Source: Epiperipatus broadwayi (taxonomy: Eukaryota; Onychophora; Udeonychophora; Euonychophora; Peripatidae). From it: DNA of 64,000 nt. The DNA is taken from contig JAQFVV010000017.1 in the NCBI GenBank assembly GCA_028023455.1, positions 5,548,098 to 5,612,097 on the forward strand. The letters are read 5' to 3'. Shown piece after piece: positions 35,366 to 47,150 of this stretch. A model generated the notes under the pieces. The model saw nothing but the letters and a program-made list of their open reading frames with translations, ran no database searches and was not told the origin of the DNA. Made by a program: the position numbers and the translations under genes. Position 1 is the stretch's first letter. Each line of letters opens with the position of its first letter.

Positions 35366-35610
35366 AAGAGAAAGTTAAACCACTAAATATCACATGATCA
35401 CCATCTCATACTAGCACATAATTGTTGTAAACAAAGACAAAACTCTCCATACAGTAGTGCCACCCTGTGCTAACCAGAGTAATCAATATTGGATGAGTAG
35501 GCACTAGATAGGGATTTTATGCACAAGCCTTCTGGCATCTATTGATTACTCTGGTTAGCACAGGGTAGCACTACTGTATGGAGAGTTTTGCCTTTGTTTA
35601 AAAGAGAAAG
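35366..35610. mobile_element. Hammerhead-element tails, inverted pair without the ribozyme
   Basis: The left arm ACTCTCCATACAGTAGTGCC (35443) and right arm GCACTACTGTATGGAGAGTT (35571) face each other, with CCAGAGTAATCAAT and ATTGATTACTCTGG inside. The centre begins ATTGGATGAG, exactly at the outer half of stem I in the full copies, so the rest of the ribozyme and the body are missing. Left flank AACCACTAAATATCACATGA matches the outer tail at 18035. Confidence 0.8.
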
Positions 35611-35689
35611 TTAGTAATAAAGATATTTTCTTCTAAATATAAGTGCATAAGCAATGCAAAAATTTGAATGGAGAACAGCACTAATAACT

Positions 35690-36310
35690 AAGAAGCTTTC
35701 AAAATTTAAATTGATATAGCAGCTCTTAATGATATTCATCTTCCAGAAGGAAGTTTAATAAAACATAGTAAAATTTTTGGAAGGGCAGGGGAGAATAATA
35801 AGAGAAAAGAGATAGCATAATATTAGATATGCTCTAAGATCTAGTATAATATCTTCTATTCCTGAAATTCTTTGATGTATCAATAAAAGTTAATGCTATT
35901 AAAATTTAGCATTATCATAACAAACGATCAAAAGATAAGATTTTTCTACTTGGAGATTTTAATGCATGTATGTCTTGGCACAACAGTAATCTTCGGTATT
36001 TCATCAAGTGACATAATTCCTACCAAGTAAATTAGTTGTATGTTGAGCTTTGTTTAAGCAAATTTATAGTATGAAAATGCATTGGACTCTCCATGAATGT
36101 AACAAATATAAATCCATTAAAAAAATTCCAATTAGCAACAGTCTGTAAAATTGTAAAAACAGAATTGCAAGATCATAAGTTCAATCAATATCTTTTTTAG
36201 CCTGCTTCATGAATACTAAAGAGTCTATAATTGTAAAATTACATCAGTATTGGTTTGAACATTTGAAATAAAGTGTGCAAGATCTCCTACAAAATTATTT
36301 ATGATGAAGT
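35690..36310 (+). pseudogene. Decayed LINE endonuclease domain
   Basis: LGDFNACMSW (frame through 35950-35985) is the conserved L-G-D-F-N-A motif of LINE apurinic-type endonucleases. Upstream pieces in shifting frames (ALNDIHLPEGSLIKHSKIF, then KRKEIA) fit the segment that usually precedes it. Many stops and frameshifts are present. It appears to be a different LINE from the one beginning near 37340. The endonuclease normally nicks target DNA for reverse transcription; this copy cannot be functional. Confidence 0.6.
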
Positions 36311-37335
36311 AGAACATAGCTTTCATGGATGAGGCAGGCCATATTTTACATACTAAAAATACTCTAAACAAATGCAATATTCATTGTTTTCAATGGAAAT
36401 ACATGACTGGGAATGGAATACAATAGTTATAATTTGATAATGTATGAAGTCTTTGATAAAGAAAGGTTTACTACAGAAGAAGTTAAAAGATAAGAGAATA
36501 ATGGGTGAGCATATTCAATATATAAACATATTTGTTTTTCATGGTTTGGTTTGTATAGTCATTTCAAAAGTTAATCTAGTCAATAATTATTTGGTGGTTC
36601 TGCCCCCCCCCCCTTTAAAGTATGAATGGCTATATTCATTTGCAAGTAGTTGCTGCTATTCATCATAATATATCAATGTTTTCCCAGGATGATTGAATGT
36701 GAATTATATACTATTTGCTCATTCATTCATAGCACTATATGACTGGTGGCAAACCATACTTTTTGATTCTTCTTTTTTTTATATATATTGACATTCAGTA
36801 CAAATGATTTCAACTATTTCTGTGTCAAAGAAAGACCATTTCATTCTTCCTTGAGGCTGAAAGGTATTGAGTAGATAAAATTATTAATGTTCACTTCATA
36901 TATTCTTGCCATAGCATATATTTTTACTGTGATTACTCAAATAGCATATGAACATAGTTGGGCTGCTGACGAAAATCTATAAGCCAGAGTGATGATTTTA
37001 TTAGCTTTTAGCTCTGTGTTTAAGATCAATAGACACTATGGTTATTCTTCTCAATTTCTTGATAGTCTTTAACTGAAATATTGGTTGAATTTCCTTAAAG
37101 GCAGAATGAATTTGTGATTGAATTACTTTTTTTTATATTACAAATACTTGCAATCATTATAAACAAAACTAAATTATGACCCTTATACCTAATAAGCTAT
37201 AAAGTCATGAGCCAAGGAAGAAGTGGGTAACCAAAAGCAGAGGCGCTAAAAATCCCCTGACTAAGCATCCAGGCTGCCATTTTATTAAGACTTTTTATTT
37301 AGATAACTACAACTGCAGATTACTTTCAAATAAAT
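36311..37335. other. Probable decayed LINE sequence, unassigned
   Basis: It probably continues the LINE relic upstream, but no motif could be matched. There is a C-run at 36603-36613. The 74-codon frame at 36444-36668 has no resemblance I can support. Confidence 0.3.
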
Positions 37336-38221
37336 AAAGATTATACAATATGGAAGAACTGTCTAATATTAAATGGGATATTGCTGAATGTTGTGAAGTT
37401 AGAAGAAAAGATGAAGAGACAATTGATTTAAATTAATGGAAAATACCAAATGCAGATAACTCAGGGTTATGCCATAACAAATTCTCAAGGTGATAAAGTA
37501 GAATTTTTTTATATAGATGCACAAAATGCTTTTGATCATATCAAACATTTTAAAACTGTCATATAAGACTTTAATGCTAGAATTGAAAAACTATTGAAAG
37601 ATGAAAGTGTGCATAAATATAGATATGGTGATAGTAATGAGAGAAATCACATACTTGTGGAACTTTCAGAAAAAGAAAAAGTGCATATTATGAATTCTTT
37701 CTTTGAGAGAAAAACTAAATACGAATGGACATAGAATCATCTAAATAAAAGTGTAATAGAATTATGTTAAAGTTTAATTAATAGAAAATTGTATTTCAAG
37801 ATTGCAATGTTCTTAATAAATTCAATGCAGGAAGTAATTGTCAATTAGTGAGATGTAGATAAGTTTTAATGCAAAACTAGAGATCAAAATTTATTAAGAA
37901 AATCAGTATTAATAATTAATATGCCTAATCTTCAAAAAAATTCCAATAAGGAGATATGACACTATTAAGAATTGCAAGAAAAATACCTGATACAAGTAAG
38001 CAGCAATTTATCAGGATATTTTCTATTAAGACAATACAATAATATAAATTTTTTTTAAAATGATCCAGTAAAAAGAATTTAATATCTAAAGTTTTGTAAA
38101 ATAGTACAAAAAGAATTTATAATGATATAAGAATATAAAATTATGAATTATTAAGGATTAAAAAAAAAGACGGACCTTTTACTAATAAGAGAGATGACAT
38201 CATAAAATGCATGAAAGAGTT

Positions 38222-38526
38222 CTAATCAATAGATGCAAGAAGATTTGTGCATAAAATCCCTATCTAGTGCCTACTCATCCAATGGATCCCCAGACTAGTT
38301 ACTAGCTTGTGGCTTTTATCAGTGAGGAGCCTTGGATCTAACAGCACTAGATCTTAGGATCTAATGCAATCCTCCAGCAGCCACCTTTTAGGTTATTAGC
38401 TAACTTCTTGCATCCATTGATTATTCTGACTTATACTAATGGTGCTACTGTATAAAGATTTTAGCCAATGTGTAAACAGCTTGTGTAAGCATAAGAAATG
38501 GTGACGTGATGTGTAGTGGTTTAAAA
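38222..38526 (-). mobile_element. Hammerhead element copy inserted in the LINE, minus orientation
   Basis: It contains tail blocks, the body block ending in GGTTATTAGC, and a hammerhead at 38274-38336. The right end reads GTGACGTGATGTGTAGTGGTTT, matching the outer tail of other copies. It lies between the endonuclease and reverse-transcriptase parts of the LINE. It is heavily diverged. Confidence 0.75.
38274..38336 (-). ncRNA. Hammerhead-like motif, degenerate core, compensated stem II
   Basis: On the minus strand: ATCCAA-GGC-TCCTCA, CTGATAA (G8 changed), stem II AGC-CACAA-GCT, GTAA (A13 changed), ACTAGTC, TGGGGA-TCCA-TTGGAT. Stem II is A-U here where other copies have G-C, and still pairs, which supports selection on the fold before decay. 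It is not expected to cleave. Confidence 0.6.
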
Positions 38527-39449
38527 GAATTATATATTAAATATAAAATCCCTAATTGTCTGTAATGCTGTCACAATCCAAATTCATAATCAATTAAAAA
38601 AAAATCTATTACATTTGTCCGTTATGAAGCATATGTGAAGGAAGTAATTGCTTCCTTATATTTAAAAGGTTTATTTTGATTACAACATTTTATTCAAAGT
38701 AAGTAATTCTGCAAAGCAAAAAAAAAAAAAAATTGTTAAAAGAACCAATTAAAAAAACCTATTACAAAAACAATGGCCTTTTAGGCCAGATACATTTCTC
38801 ACATTTATTTACATAATATTAAAATTTTTGTTTAATTTAAATTAAATCTTAAAAAAAAATTGTTAAAGCAACCAATTAAAAAAACATCTGATATAGCAAT
38901 AAAAAACACCAAAGCAAAATAGTCCTTACAGTAATTATATTTCCTGAATTACCCAACATTTTAGATGAAAATGTGAGACATGAAAATCTATGAAGAAAAT
39001 AGCTCCAGGAAATGATACTTTAAAAAAAGCAAATGAAAAAATAAAAGAATTGTTGGTAAGTTATATACTAAATGTTTAAATAAAAAAAAAAATGTATCAG
39101 GTGATTGAAAGAATTGATAAATAAGATACTAGAAATTATAGACCTATCAGTTTTCCATCAATTTTTACCAAGATAATCAACTTCATTTATAATGAACTTT
39201 GTATTTTAACTAACTAAAAGATTTAAATGAATTTGAAAATGGTTTAGCATTATATATTATATCAAAATAATGAGAGAAGCAATAGTAAGGACCAATGGAT
39301 ATCAATTGTCATTATGTTTTAGATTTGTAGATAAAGAAAATATATTTGATTCAATAAGCATTTCTGTAGTAATTAAAGGATTAGATCAACAAAATATAGA
39401 TCTGGGATACTATCATATTCTGAAAAATATTTATCAAAATGCAGCAGTG

Positions 39450-40056
39450 ATGATGTCACATAATCATCAGTTCCTATGCTTATAAAAGTTGTTAAAATAG
39501 TAGCAAACTCTCCAAAACAGAAGTGCACAAACCTTCATGCATCCATTGAATACTAAAGCTTGCATTAGGTGGCATTACCATATGGAGAGTCTGCTATTGT
39601 TTTAACAGCTTGTGTAAGCATAGAAAATGATAATCATGTGATGTTTTAGTGGTTTTTTACCAATCTTGCCTATAGAATAATAGTGATTGGGGTTTTTAAA
39701 AAACCAAAGACAATAAAATGTATAGATATTAAACTGGATTCAGATCTATATGACCATACAAGTGAATGAGCTTGAACTGAAAACATTATTGTTTTCACTT
39801 TGGGATCAGAGCTTTATAGTTAAATAAATAGATAAAAGGTGGCTGCTGGATGGTTGAATTGGAACTAAAATCTAGTTGCAGGGCTCTCACATCCAAGGCT
39901 CTCCACTGACGAAAGCCATAAGTTAGAAACTAGTCATAGGATATTGAATGAGTAAGTACTAGATAGGAATTTTATGTACAAATCTTCTTACATCCATTGA
40001 TTATTAAGGCCTGTAACGGGTGGCATTACTGTGTGGAGAGTTTGCTATTGTTTTAT
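39450..40056 (+). mobile_element. Hammerhead element copy inserted within the LINE reverse transcriptase
   Basis: The layout is tail, body, hammerhead, tail, with the tail block GGTGGCATTAC repeated at 39569 and 40020 (period ~451). The LINE frame stops at IYQNAA just before it and resumes just after, so the insertion site falls inside the reverse-transcriptase domain. The LINE was therefore already there when this element arrived. Confidence 0.8.
39890..39950 (+). ncRNA. Hammerhead-like motif, intact core, weakened stem I
   Basis: CTGACGA, stem II AGC-CATAA-GTT (one wobble), GAAA and ACTAGTC are all intact, so every core base is conserved. The outer stem I is CATCCAA against TTGAATG with one mismatch. 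The inner part, CTCTCCA against ATAGGA, has lost most pairing. The cleavage site would be 39935/39936. Confidence 0.6.
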
Positions 40057-40900
40057 TTAGTAACACTAAGAAGAGTAATACTGAGACGGATGTGTGACAG
40101 AATAACTCAATATATTCAAAACTTTTTAGAATCCTTCATAAGAAGAATTTGGTGGATTAAAATGGGAAGTAAATGGAGATTATTTAAGTCATCTAGATTT
40201 TCCAGATGTTTTTGCTTCAGAAAATGCAAAAATTATCAGATGAAAGTAAGAAAATAGAACTAAAGATAAATGCTAAAAAAAACTCAAATAATGTTCCAAT
40301 GAATTTACTTGGAAAAAAAAATTGATAGTCATGAATTAAAAGAAATTAACAAACTACAAATATCTTAATCAAATTATTAATGCAGAATGAAACACATGGA
40401 CTAAACTAATCATAGAATTAAAATTGAATGAGTGCTTTTAGTAGAAATAACATAATACCTATTAAAAGAAAATATGCCTATGTCTTTCAAAAGAAAGGTT
40501 TTTAATAAATGTGTTTGGTCAGTTTTTACTTACAGATTAAGGCTTGGACACGTAACAGAAGATCAATACAATGGCTTTCAGATTACTGAATGAAGTATGG
40601 AAAGACGTATGTTAGGAATAACAAGAGGAGATTAAAAACAAAATATATGAGTAAAAGAACACATTATTAAAAAAATTAAGAGACTGAAATGGAGCAGTGC
40701 TGGAGAATATTATTAGAAGAGATGATAAAAGAGTGGTTTGTTGAAGTTTTAAATGGGATCCCAGGACATTTAAAAGACCTAGAAGGAGACCAGATATTAG
40801 ATGATTGAATGAAATAAGAAGTTTGTTGGTGTGGTGTGGAGAAGAGACTATATATTGGAAAAATTGGATTTAACTTAAAAAGACATTCATTCTGATTGAA

Positions 40901-42234
40901 AATAATGTGTGTTGTTTTACTTTCATTATTACATTCATTTGACATTCACCATAGTAAATTTTAGTTCAGGTTTATGTTATTATAAATAACTATTCATATA
41001 ACTTATAAAAAAACAGGGTTCAGAAGATTTCTATTCCGAAATCACTATTTACATAAGTTTAAAATTGAATAAAGAAAATTATATAGCAGACTAAACAAAA
41101 AATAGTAACAATTACAAACTAAAATGGAAACTAAAATATAACAAAAATAAAAAAATGGTGAGTAGCTATGCTACATGTCACAAACTGGATATAAATATCA
41201 AAAAGATGTGTGAACAAAATTTTAATGTAGGTTTTTAGTTCCCAGCAATATTAAAGAATATAATAAATAACATGAAAAATAAAGCTGATTTTTATTCCTT
41301 TCCAAATTATGTATCCATCCACTATAATACCCCAAAGTGTATTGATTATGGTAAACTTTTCCAATCCAGAAACAAAAATAAAACAACATACTGTACATTA
41401 CTGTATAACAAATCTAAAAAAAATCCAATATAAATTTCTTTTTTCCTTTTTTTTTATAATAGGAAAGAAATAGCAATCATTGCTTTGATCCTTAAAAAAA
41501 GATTGAAATCATTTATTATGAGCATGGCATTAAAAAGAGAAGAATCAAAGAGGCATGATTTATCATTAATACTGATAATGCTATGAATAAGTGAACAAAT
41601 AGTGAGTAAGCATGCATTGGAACACATAGGAGAAAAAACATCTATATATATATAACATAGATTTTCTAATGATGAAAATAAACAAATAATTATGGCACTC
41701 AAGAGTCAAAAATACATTTAGCTAATCATTAGATATTAAAATTGACTTATTAAAAGCATGAAAATTGTACAACACAGAAATTAGTTATTATGTAGTACTA
41801 TAAATATATATATGTTACAGATGTATTTCTTAATTGACTTTTTTAAAAAACTGCTTTCTAATATATATATTAAAATATATAAAAATTGTATATTAATTAT
41901 ACCTTTCATCGCATATTGAAATCCACACTGAGCTTCACCTTTCCTCCTCTATCAATCTTTCATAAATAGGTCTGTATCTTTTTGACCCATTGTTAATAAT
42001 TTTATTCTGCATATGCTTATTTTTCTTTGTTAATGAGTAATATGTTAATAATTATCTTTAATGAATGAATTATAATTGTTAATAAAAATAATTATCATTG
42101 TTCCCATATTACTATTATCATTAATATTAATAACGGTAACAATAAGAATAATTTTTCTTACTTATAATTCAGTCACTAATAATTATTGTTTTTAATAATT
42201 AAATTAATCATTATGCTTTCTCTCATTTACCTTC
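40901..42234. other. AT-rich stretch without recognised features
   Basis: An 82-codon minus-strand frame at 41454-41702 shows no family resemblance. TA-repeats lie at 41642-41654, 41806-41813 and 41860-41880. Confidence 0.4.
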
Positions 42235-42243
42235 ATTTTCTAC

Positions 42244-42375
42244 TACCTTCCGTGGTTAGGTGTAATTGGTAGAATGCCTGACTTGGGATCGGGAAGTCCC
42301 AGGATCAATTCTAGTGCTTGCAGGTCTAGTGCTTATGAATTCCGGAGCAATAAAACCATATGCCTTTTTTTAAAA
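42244..42375 (+). mobile_element. tRNA-Pro-like SINE with 9-bp target duplication
   Basis: GTGGTTAGGTGTAATTGGTAG forms the A-box and D-arm region. CCTGA-CTTGGGA-TCGGG folds as an anticodon arm with a TGG anticodon in a seven-base loop. GGATCAATTCTAG is a weak B box. The 3' part ends CAATAAAACCATATGCC and a T-run. A direct repeat ATTTTCTAC flanks it (42235-42243 and 42376-42384). It is the same family as 3470-3600. Confidence 0.8.
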
Positions 42376-42769
42376 ATTTTCTACAATTTTACTATCATCA
42401 TTTACTTAGTTTATTGCAGAGCATGATACATCATGATATTTCATGCCACCTATTATTTTTTTTGCTCTAATTGTAATAATGGAATTGCATTTGTGCAAAC
42501 ACCTTTCCATTCTTCAATTACACACATATGCAAATCTTACTCCAATCTTTCCTTCTTTCTTTCACTCTTAGTAAATTGTCTTCCTTTTTCTCTATTTTTT
42601 CTTCTTATTCTGGAGTGTTATACTCTTTCATGATTGACAGCCAATGATGATGTGACTTTCCTTTGCAATGTTTACCTTTTTGTAATGTATGATTACAAGG
42701 TGAGCAATATTTGTGATAAAAAAGAAGTACAGTGAGTAAAAAAAAAATCATGTATTACTTTATGAAATA

Positions 42770-44480
42770 CCAACACCTTTACAAACATTTTTACAAATGC
42801 TATCTTAAAAAACATTTTACAGACATGGCAGACAATAATATCTTTCTTTATAGATAATTGCGATTTGTCATTGTTTCAGTAATCATTTTCAATTGAAAGT
42901 GCTCTCTCAATAAAAGCATTGATAAGAAAACACAATAAAAATTCAATTAGATGTGTAAGATTTTCATAAATATATTCCCACTTAAAAGGTAAATATTTTT
43001 ATTACCTTTTACCACCATCAATTTTTTTATCCATCAATAGTTTTTCAGTAGTTAAAAAATATTTACTCTTATTTTTTCAAACAAAAATTATCATTAATAA
43101 CATTATCTTTAGTTCTTGTGTTATAAATTCAACTGTTGGAATAAGATCTGTTCATGCTATTTTACTTTTTAAAAGAACCCACTGAAAACTATTTCAGTTA
43201 AACTAGCAGTCCATTCTTCAATGTATTAAAAATATGTCTTGTAAAATATCACAACTTCTTAAATTTTTTTCCTTTATATCAGATTAGGATTCTTCCATAG
43301 TTAATAATTTATTTTTTAGAATTCGAAGTAGGAAATTTTCTTGAAATATTGCCTTATCCCGTGGAATAACATTATTTAAAATAATGTTAACTTCTATGGT
43401 TGAAATACTATCAGATTCTATTTCTTGTATAACTTCATGACAAATGCATATCTGGTTATTAAAAATGTTTCCAGTATTTTAGGACTTCAAGAAATACAAT
43501 TGAAGTGGATGGGTGGTTTGTATAATCTGAGACTGCACTCTATTGTTGCCATCAAGGCAAAGGCATCTTACTTTTGAATAATTGAGAAGCTTTTCATATT
43601 CAATATTAGCCACTTCACAAAATTGTTTTAAATTTGCTATATGAACCATAAAATGGCTAAAATATAAATATATGGTTGCTATTATAGCCACTACATCAAT
43701 TAGCATGGAACTGGATGTTATATTTATAGCATTCTATAATATATGTACATTTCAACCAGTTCCTAATATTTTTTCTCTCCATTTTTTAATTTTATATGTA
43801 AATAATTGCTATCACTCTGCTTGCATCCTCCAAAACTCATGTTATCTGCTGATAGTGCCATAATTTTAGAATTAAGATTATTTTCACTGACGACTAGAAA
43901 TAATGACAAAAATTCCACCATTTCTCCCTCAATATATTTTAAATTTAATATTTTTAATTGAATGCCATTTTTAATATTAAAATACCTTATTAATATTGGG
44001 TTTAAATTTTATTTCCTTGTGATTCAATCCATCTGATAAAATAGAGACAAATGACACATTCACTAAATCTTGTGACAATTTTTCCTCACATTTAATTCTT
44101 GCACAAGAAAATTGAAGATTACAAAATTTTTTCAATAATTTATTAGTGCAATTCATACTTCTAAAGTTGTGGTTATCGATAATAGTATGAAAAGCAAAAG
44201 TACTTTCATAATTGCTAATCATTTTCCAGCCATTTCAAAACTTGCAAATTTGAAAACTTCTATTACATTAGCCATTAATGACTGTTTATCTGCATCAATA
44301 TGTTTTGATATAACAGACTTGCCTCCACCTGCTATGGATAATTCTGCTCTACATACTGTACATTTAATAAAGGAATCATAATTTTTTTCTAATACTGATA
44401 TGAAAGGAAACCCTCTTTTTAAATTTACATTAAAGTGATTTTCTCATATTCTTAAATCCTCTATCCTAAAAACATGCAAT
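42770..44480 (-). pseudogene. Decayed hAT transposase, almost full length
   Basis: Reading down the minus strand, 44400-44250 encodes a BED-type finger region (CTVCRAELSIAGGG, then SKHI). 44220-43980 encodes HTIIDNHNFRSMNC and FSCARIKCEEKL, then FVSILSDGLNHKEIKF, the conserved block with the first catalytic aspartate. 43700-43480 encodes FCEVANIEYEKLLNYSK. 43450-43300 carries EIESDSISTIEV. 43210 reads YIEEWTASL, and 42960-42850 has the C-terminal FLLCFLINAFIERALSIEN dimerisation part. Stops and frameshifts separate these pieces. This is a third, distinct hAT lineage in the window, and it is dead. Confidence 0.8.
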
Positions 44481-44526
44481 AAATAATTTATAACTTTATC
44501 TTTCTTATTGCATTGCCAAATCCATG

Positions 44527-44765
44527 CAATATTAATATCATTTATGTTCTTTATTAATTTTATAATGTTTCATATAATTACAACCCACTACTGATGGTTT
44601 CGAATGTTCCAGCAATCTTCTTCAGAACTTCTACTTATATTTTCAAATCTATCTAAGTAGAAGTTCTGAAGAAGATTGCTGGGATAATCAAAACCGTCAA
44701 TAGTGGATTGTAATTATATGAAGAATTGTAAAAGTAATAAACAAAGTAAATGATATTAATATTAT
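44527..44765. mobile_element. Foldback element with ~110-bp arms carrying CTGAAGAAG...CGAAAC motif
   Basis: Arms 44527-44637 and 44654-44765 are inverted, with a spacer of about 16 bases. Each arm holds, reading outward, TTCTGAAGAAGATTGCTGG followed by an AATC- or ATTC-closing strand and (in the left arm) CGAAACC. The outer parts match as ATTAATATCATTTA and its complement. It lies just upstream of the hAT relic and is non-coding. Confidence 0.8.
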
Positions 44766-46149
44766 AATAAATATTTTTTTAGTTAAATATTTTTAAAAAA
44801 TCTAAACTACATTTAAAATAGCCATTTATCATTAATATTGAACATTCAAAAAATAATTGAATTAAATGAGACCTTAAAAAACAGATGTTAAATATTTAGT
44901 AGAGCCATCAGATTTAATAGCTTTGTTAAATTACCATTATTTTTTATACAACAATAAATCAACAATTTCACCTTAATTCTTTTTTTAATGGATTTCTATT
45001 AATTGATAGATTGTAAAAATACTATTAGAGATGCAATGTTTTCAAAGATTGCACAATCTATTTAAATAATGAATACCTGTACTCAGAATGACAATAATTA
45101 AATATAATTATGTAAAACAAATTCTAATACAAAAGTTAAATAATTTAAAATCATTTATAGTTTTTAAAAAAAAAACAATTGAATTAATTATTATGTGTAA
45201 CAAATTTAAAAACAAAATAAAAATTATTGTGAACAAATAAACATACATCCAGTAATAATATAAAAAAATACAAAAAAACTGGAGAATATTCAAACTTGTA
45301 CTGCTATCTAGCAAATAGTCTTGAACTATGGCTTATTGTCCAATGAAATGGTGCTAGATTTAAATTATTGAAAGAAAAAAAAAGAAAATGAAATTACTGG
45401 TGCGAAAACCTAAAAGAAATGCAACGAAGTCCCTTTGGAGTAAATGTTTCAAAGGAATATAATAACTAAAAAAGGAGTACAAAACTCCTAAAAGAAATAT
45501 GGTTGGACACCATTATGATCAGCATAAAAAAACAATGATATAGAATCATGTTGACAGCAGCCGATGTCAGCCATATCAAGAGAAAACATGATTTTTAAAC
45601 TGCATAGAAGAAATCACTTATAAAATGATGCTATCATTAAAAATTTTTATGTATAGGCAGAATGTTATTTATATGATTATTTATAACTGATGTTACCTTT
45701 AAGCTCCTAATAATTAAACCTGTCTCTCTCTCTCTTTTTTTTTAAAAAACAACAACATTTAAACATATAGGTAGATTTTAATAGATTTTCTGAATAATTG
45801 TCACTTTGGAGAATTGAAGACATCATTATTTAATTTTTCCCCTCATCTTAGAAAATTTTATTTTAACACATTTAGTACAGAATTAATAAGAATAAATATA
45901 AATGCTCAAATATACATTAGGTGTGTGCATTTGGTATGATGATAAAAGCAATGTTTTGATTCATATAATAATTGAGCATGTGAATTTATTCTAAAATCTT
46001 CAATGTATTATCAATAAGTATTTATAAATTTTTTCAAATAAATCTTTTATTATCTTTTAACAATTTTTTAAAGACCTATATCTTTTATTAAACATCATCA
46101 ATATGGCTAACTTTTATGTAATTTATAAGGGATTTAAATTCAAACTTTC
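44766..46149. other. AT-rich stretch without recognised features
   Basis: There is a CT-run at 45722-45735. The short frames are not convincing. Confidence 0.4.
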
Positions 46150-47150
46150 AGGTTCCCTACAGCTATTCACTTCATCCTATACAACTGATTCACATGACCA
46201 CATACATGTGAAAGAGATAAATGGTCTTCAATATACATATTTTGTGCTAAACCAGCACTCATCAGTTTATCCAGATCATCATCTTCCAGACACATATGCT
46301 CAGTTTATATTAAGATAGCAAATCTTTGAACTTTAATGAACAGGTTTCAATCCTCTCTACCCTCTAACTCTTCAGCCATCCATATCATGTGTATCAGTTG
46401 TATAGGATGGATTGGATAACTGAAGAGGGATTGAAAGTCTGAGTTCAAATCCCTCACAAATTATATTAAGTTCAGTATTGTAACACTCATGTCTGAGTTT
46501 ACAGACATTGATTTTACGTGAATATTTTTTTAATTATATATTACAATATTAAAAGTCATGTGTAAATAAATTTTAAAACATCTTCAAAAAGATTAATTAT
46601 CATTGTTAAAAGTAAAATGTATTATTATTTTATTTTTTTTAAATAAAGAATTTTATTTTAAATAAAAAGAATGTTGCTATGGGAATCAAAAGAAACTTTT
46701 TAAAATCGTCTATGTTTCTAAGAATGAGGGATTGATAGTTACTTCTTTATGGTGTCTTTTACTGGAGAGAAATCAATAAAATTTGTAATCATTATTTAAT
46801 AACTGAAATACAGGCTTATTATATACCTGTATCAATATATGTAATATATAGGATATATGAGCACAGACTTTCACACAACCCACCACTCCCCACTCTATCT
46901 CATATCACTGATACACTTGAACACATATATGTCGAAAAGATAAATAATCACTAATATAAGTATTTCATGCTATACCAGCAATCATCAGTTGGTCCAGATT
47001 ATCATCTCCACACATATATACAATAAGTGCTCATATATATATTAAGATAGCCAATCTTCATACTTTTATGGGAAGGCTTAAATCCACTCCATCCTCCAAC
47101 TCTTCAACTGTCCATCCAATTGATTATCTGATGATGGAATGCTCAAAGGA
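46150..47150 (+). repeat. Two direct copies of a dispersed repeat (46150-46420, 46870-47150)
   Basis: Shared blocks include GAGATAAATGGTC/AAGATAAATAATC, CCAGCAMTCATCAGTTTAT or CCAGCAATCATCAGTTGGT, CCAGATYATCATCTYCC, TTAAGATAGC and CCTCYAACTCTTCARC. The copies are ~723 bases apart. Related sequence recurs at 59222-60118 and 63325-63535. The 71-codon frame at 46103-46318 lies in the first copy and is not conserved. Confidence 0.75.

Larger units (their letters stand above)
37340..40900 (+). pseudogene. Near full-length decayed LINE (RTE-like endonuclease and reverse transcriptase)
   Basis: Domains occur in order. Endonuclease: 37350-37440 reads IKWDI...CEVRRKDEETIDL; 37560-37740 carries YGDSNERNH and HIMNSFFERKTKYEWT. 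Reverse transcriptase: NYRPISFPS near 39130, then LCFRFVDKENIFDSI and YYHILKNIYQNAA (39310-39440). After an insertion it resumes at 40070 with the R-G-V-R-Q-G-D-like region, then HLDFPDVFASENA at 40190, where the catalytic FADD is changed to FPDV. The C-terminal tail runs 40590-40900. It encoded nicking and target-primed reverse transcription. It is dead: many stops, a lost catalytic aspartate, and two hammerhead-element insertions (38222-38526 and 39450-40056). The fragment at 14600 is the same family. Confidence 0.8.

Noticed and set aside
44590-44700. Functional hammerhead ribozyme in the foldback
   Set aside because: There is a core-like CTGAAGA...CGAAAC, but no stem I partner and no proper cleavage triplet were found; reported only as a shared motif.
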